This document shows positions 6,035 through 6,946 of a stretch of DNA of 6,946 nt, one piece after another. The DNA is from an uncultured Bacilli bacterium (GTDB taxonomy: Bacteria > Bacillota_I > Bacilli_A > RFN20 > CAG-826). The notes below the pieces were generated by a model that was not told the origin of the DNA, ran no database searches, and was given only the letters and a program-made list of their open reading frames with translations. The stretch covers positions 1 through 6,946 of the forward strand of contig CALVMF010000057.1 in NCBI GenBank assembly GCA_944342125.1, in the 5' to 3' direction. How positions within the stretch are numbered: the first letter of the stretch is position 1; each line of letters starts with the position of its first letter. The translations under genes and the position numbers were made by a program.

Positions 6035-6577
6035 TCAGCACTTTAATTCGCCCGGAAATTTAAAATTATAGCGAGTAATTTCACGATAAATACATAGTGG
6101 CTTTCTGGCTAAGTTAAAACAAATAGCTTCTAATTCAAAATCTTCTTCGACCATCTCTTTAAGAGCGCTAAGTTCTTTTGAAGATAATCTTTTGCTAGTA
6201 AAGCTAAAAGATTTGGTAAATTTAAAATAATCTTTGAGTTTATCAAAGATTAATGAACGTGATTTAGGTCCAAAGGTTAAGGTTTCATAGCTAACACCAG
6301 TTGAACTCACGCAAGTAGTTTCATTTATATCTAATAATTTTTTGCCTTTTGGTCCGACGCTAATTTTTCTTTTTCCAAATTGTCTTAAATAAATTATTCC
6401 TCCAAATGCTAAAAATAACATAAATGTATCGCGATCAACTATTGGTTTATTGTTAGAAATTAAATACGCATTTATCTCAAGTACCATCTGTTGAAAAGTC
6501 AAAACTCCCCCTTTAGTTAGCTTTGCTTCATAAGGTAGTGGATTTACCTCAGTAATTAATAAATTTTCTTGTTGCAT
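6035..6577 (-). CDS. Unrecognised 180-residue protein, possibly related to phage antirepressor (KilAC-type) domains
   Basis: I do not recognise this protein with confidence. It is soluble-looking and basic in its middle, with no signal peptide. The only strongly hydrophobic piece is FMLFLAFGGIIYL (52-64). Two similar short motifs are visible, ISVGPKGKKLLD (72-83) and LTFGPKSRSLIFD (100-112), which could be strand-helix units of a small winged or KilAC-like fold. The order of a helical start, a loop with TTCVSSTGVSYETL, then a GPK-type motif before a Leu-rich helix is loosely like the C-terminal domain of phage antirepressors. This is a weak resemblance. The C-terminal third (125-180) contains a Lys/Glu-rich helix (133-150). 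The start is fixed by AAGGGAG eight bases before ATG 6577; an in-frame TTG at 6595 precedes that site and is not the start. It ends in TGA. It has its own likely promoter, lies about 300 bases downstream of the 5S rRNA gene on the same strand, and is followed by the DUF5677 gene. Confidence 0.72.
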   Translation of the reverse strand: MQQENLLITEVNPLPYEAKLTKGGVLTFQQMVLEINAYLISNNKPIVDRDTFMLFLAFGGIIYLRQFGKRKISVGPKGKKLLDINETTCVSSTGVSYETLTFGPKSRSLIFDKLKDYFKFTKSFSFTSKRLSSKELSALKEMVEEDFELEAICFNLARKPLCIYREITRYNFKFPGELKC

Positions 6578-6585
6578 TATTAGTT

Positions 6586-6592
6586 CTCCCTT
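6586..6592 (-). promoter_or_regulatory. Shine-Dalgarno that fixes the start of the 180-residue gene
   Basis: AAGGGAG on the minus strand is eight bases from ATG 6577. It lies inside the extension that a TTG start at 6595 would translate, so the ATG is the real start. Confidence 0.85.
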
Positions 6593-6605
6593 CAATTAAG
6601 AAAAT

Positions 6606-6634
6606 TTAACCATTAAGTTTGTTTTAAAGGTTAA
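6606..6634 (-). repeat. Small inverted repeat in the leader of the 180-residue gene
   Basis: TTAACC (6606-6611) and GGTTAA (6629-6634) are exact reverse complements with 17 bases between them, located between the predicted transcription start and the ribosome binding site. It could be an operator half-site pair or chance; six-base arms are short for AT-rich DNA. Confidence 0.35.
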
Positions 6635-6664
6635 GATAAAACAGCTGAATCTAGTTGGCTTGTT

Positions 6665-6673
6665 ATTATACCA
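6665..6673 (-). promoter_or_regulatory. Extended -10 promoter for the 180-residue gene
   Basis: The minus strand reads TGGTATAAT, a consensus -10 box with the TGn extension. No good -35 is visible at 17 bases, which the TGn extension can compensate for. The start would be near 6658, giving an 80-base leader. The exact inverted repeat GGCTTG (6657-6662) / CAAGCC (6683-6688) brackets the -10 box and could be a repressor site. Confidence 0.5.
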
Positions 6674-6747
6674 ATTTTCATTCAAGCCTTAATTCGCGCT
6701 GAATGTTTTTAAAGGTATCATGGATAAACTATCTTTGCAAATACATT

Positions 6748-6789
6748 TTTTTAGCAAAAACACCGATAAAATCAGCATTTTCCTAAAAA
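6748..6789. repeat. Imperfect inverted repeat downstream of the rRNA operon
   Basis: TTTTTAGCAAAA (6748-6759) and TTTTCCTAAAAA (6778-6789) pair at 11 of 12 positions around an 18-base loop. It lies about 90 bases past the 5S 3' end and could be a secondary terminator for the rRNA operon, but the stem is nearly all A-U and has no clear U-tail. Confidence 0.35.
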
Positions 6790-6872
6790 CTTGACAAACA
6801 ACATTGCAGAAATTAACTTATTTTTCTTAAATAAAGAAATTTATTTTTAGCAATATTTTTAAATAAGCAAAC

Positions 6873-6880
6873 AAAAAAAG
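6873..6880 (-). terminator. U-tract immediately after the 5S rRNA
   Basis: Seven U residues (6879-6873) follow the last base of the mature 5S sequence directly. No separate hairpin sits between 5S and this tract, so helix I of the 5S RNA itself, formed with the 5' strand outside the window, could act as the terminator stem. Confidence 0.45.
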
Positions 6881-6946
6881 CCTGGCAACGTGCTATTCTT
6901 GCTTGTGAGCTACCTTCACCACTGCAGTGCTTAACTTCTCTGTTCG
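6880..6946 (-). rRNA. rrf: 5S ribosomal RNA, 3' part (5' part outside window)
   Basis: Read on the minus strand from the window edge, the sequence has the conserved 5S blocks in order: CGAAC, AGAAGTTAAGC, GGTGAAGGTAG (loop E side), CAAGAATAGC (opposite side of loop E), and GTTGCCAGGC, the 3' strand of helix I. The visible 67 bases are the helix III to helix I end; about 40 more should lie beyond the edge. Helix IV is reduced to about GCU-CACA-AGC, about nine bases shorter than E. coli over the same span. This is the distal end of an rRNA operon transcribed toward the 180-residue gene. Identity is sure; the exact 3' end may differ by one or two bases. Confidence 0.93.

Larger units (their letters stand above)
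6578..6879. other. Gene-free interval between the 180-residue gene and the 5S rRNA gene
   Basis: About 300 very AT-rich bases. The half nearest the gene holds its leader, ribosome binding site and extended -10 promoter. The half nearest the rRNA gene holds one imperfect inverted repeat and an isolated TTGACA (6791-6796, plus strand) without a matching -10. I see no tRNA, no reading frame of note and no attachment-site repeat. Confidence 0.7.

Noticed and set aside
6035..6037. TGA stop read as tryptophan (mycoplasma code)
   Set aside because: The tryptophans checked in the other genes are TGG, and reading through the TGA meets TAA after three codons with no gain of conserved sequence.
6578..6595. 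TTG start giving a 186-residue version of the unrecognised protein
   Set aside because: The extra codons contain the Shine-Dalgarno for the ATG at 6577.
6791..6813. TTGACA on the plus strand as a promoter antisense to the 5S rRNA gene
   Set aside because: The hexamer 17 bases downstream is TAACTT, only 3 of 6 matches, and no plus-strand gene follows.

Overview
The window is AT-rich bacterial DNA, roughly 30% G+C by eye. It looks like a low-G+C Firmicutes or Mollicutes-related genome. The evidence is Firmicutes-type Shine-Dalgarno sites (AGGAGG, AAGGAG), a SigA promoter with HrcA/CIRCE operators, and a 5S rRNA whose helix IV is very short, as in Mollicutes-like 5S RNAs. Tryptophan is written TGG in the genes checked, and TGA is used once as a stop. 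Nothing therefore points to the mycoplasma code. A relative of Acholeplasma or of the uncultured RF39/Erysipelotrichia-type lineages would fit, but this is inference.

Layout, left to right. Positions 1-485 hold the C-terminal part of a DUF2974 (Mbeg1-like alpha/beta hydrolase) gene on +, cut by the window edge. A bidirectional terminator follows. Positions 536-2961 hold a heat-shock unit on -: hsp20 first, then htpG. It is driven from a consensus promoter with one CIRCE operator over the -35 box and another at the transcription start. A strong hairpin plus seven U residues lies between hsp20 and htpG. Positions 3171-4826 hold a TGS/ThrRS-like/uridine-kinase fusion (nucleoside kinase) on +. 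It meets a DUF5677 gene (- strand, 4828-5973) at a perfect 25-bp palindrome that contains both stop codons. Upstream of the DUF5677 gene on - is an unrecognised 180-residue gene (6035-6577) with its own extended -10 promoter. About 300 bases without a gene follow. The window ends in the 3' part of a 5S rRNA gene on -, the distal end of an rRNA operon.

Working model: the left half is a protein quality-control block. HrcA would repress a holdase (Hsp20) strongly and the HtpG chaperone through read-through of an intercistronic terminator. The middle gene is housekeeping nucleotide metabolism. The right part, just downstream of an rRNA operon, carries two poorly known genes and is the only stretch that looks accessory. 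I found no transposase, CRISPR array, integrase, tRNA or clear new multi-gene system. The most interesting signals are the double CIRCE arrangement, the hsp20-htpG terminator, the short 5S RNA and the unrecognised 180-residue protein.
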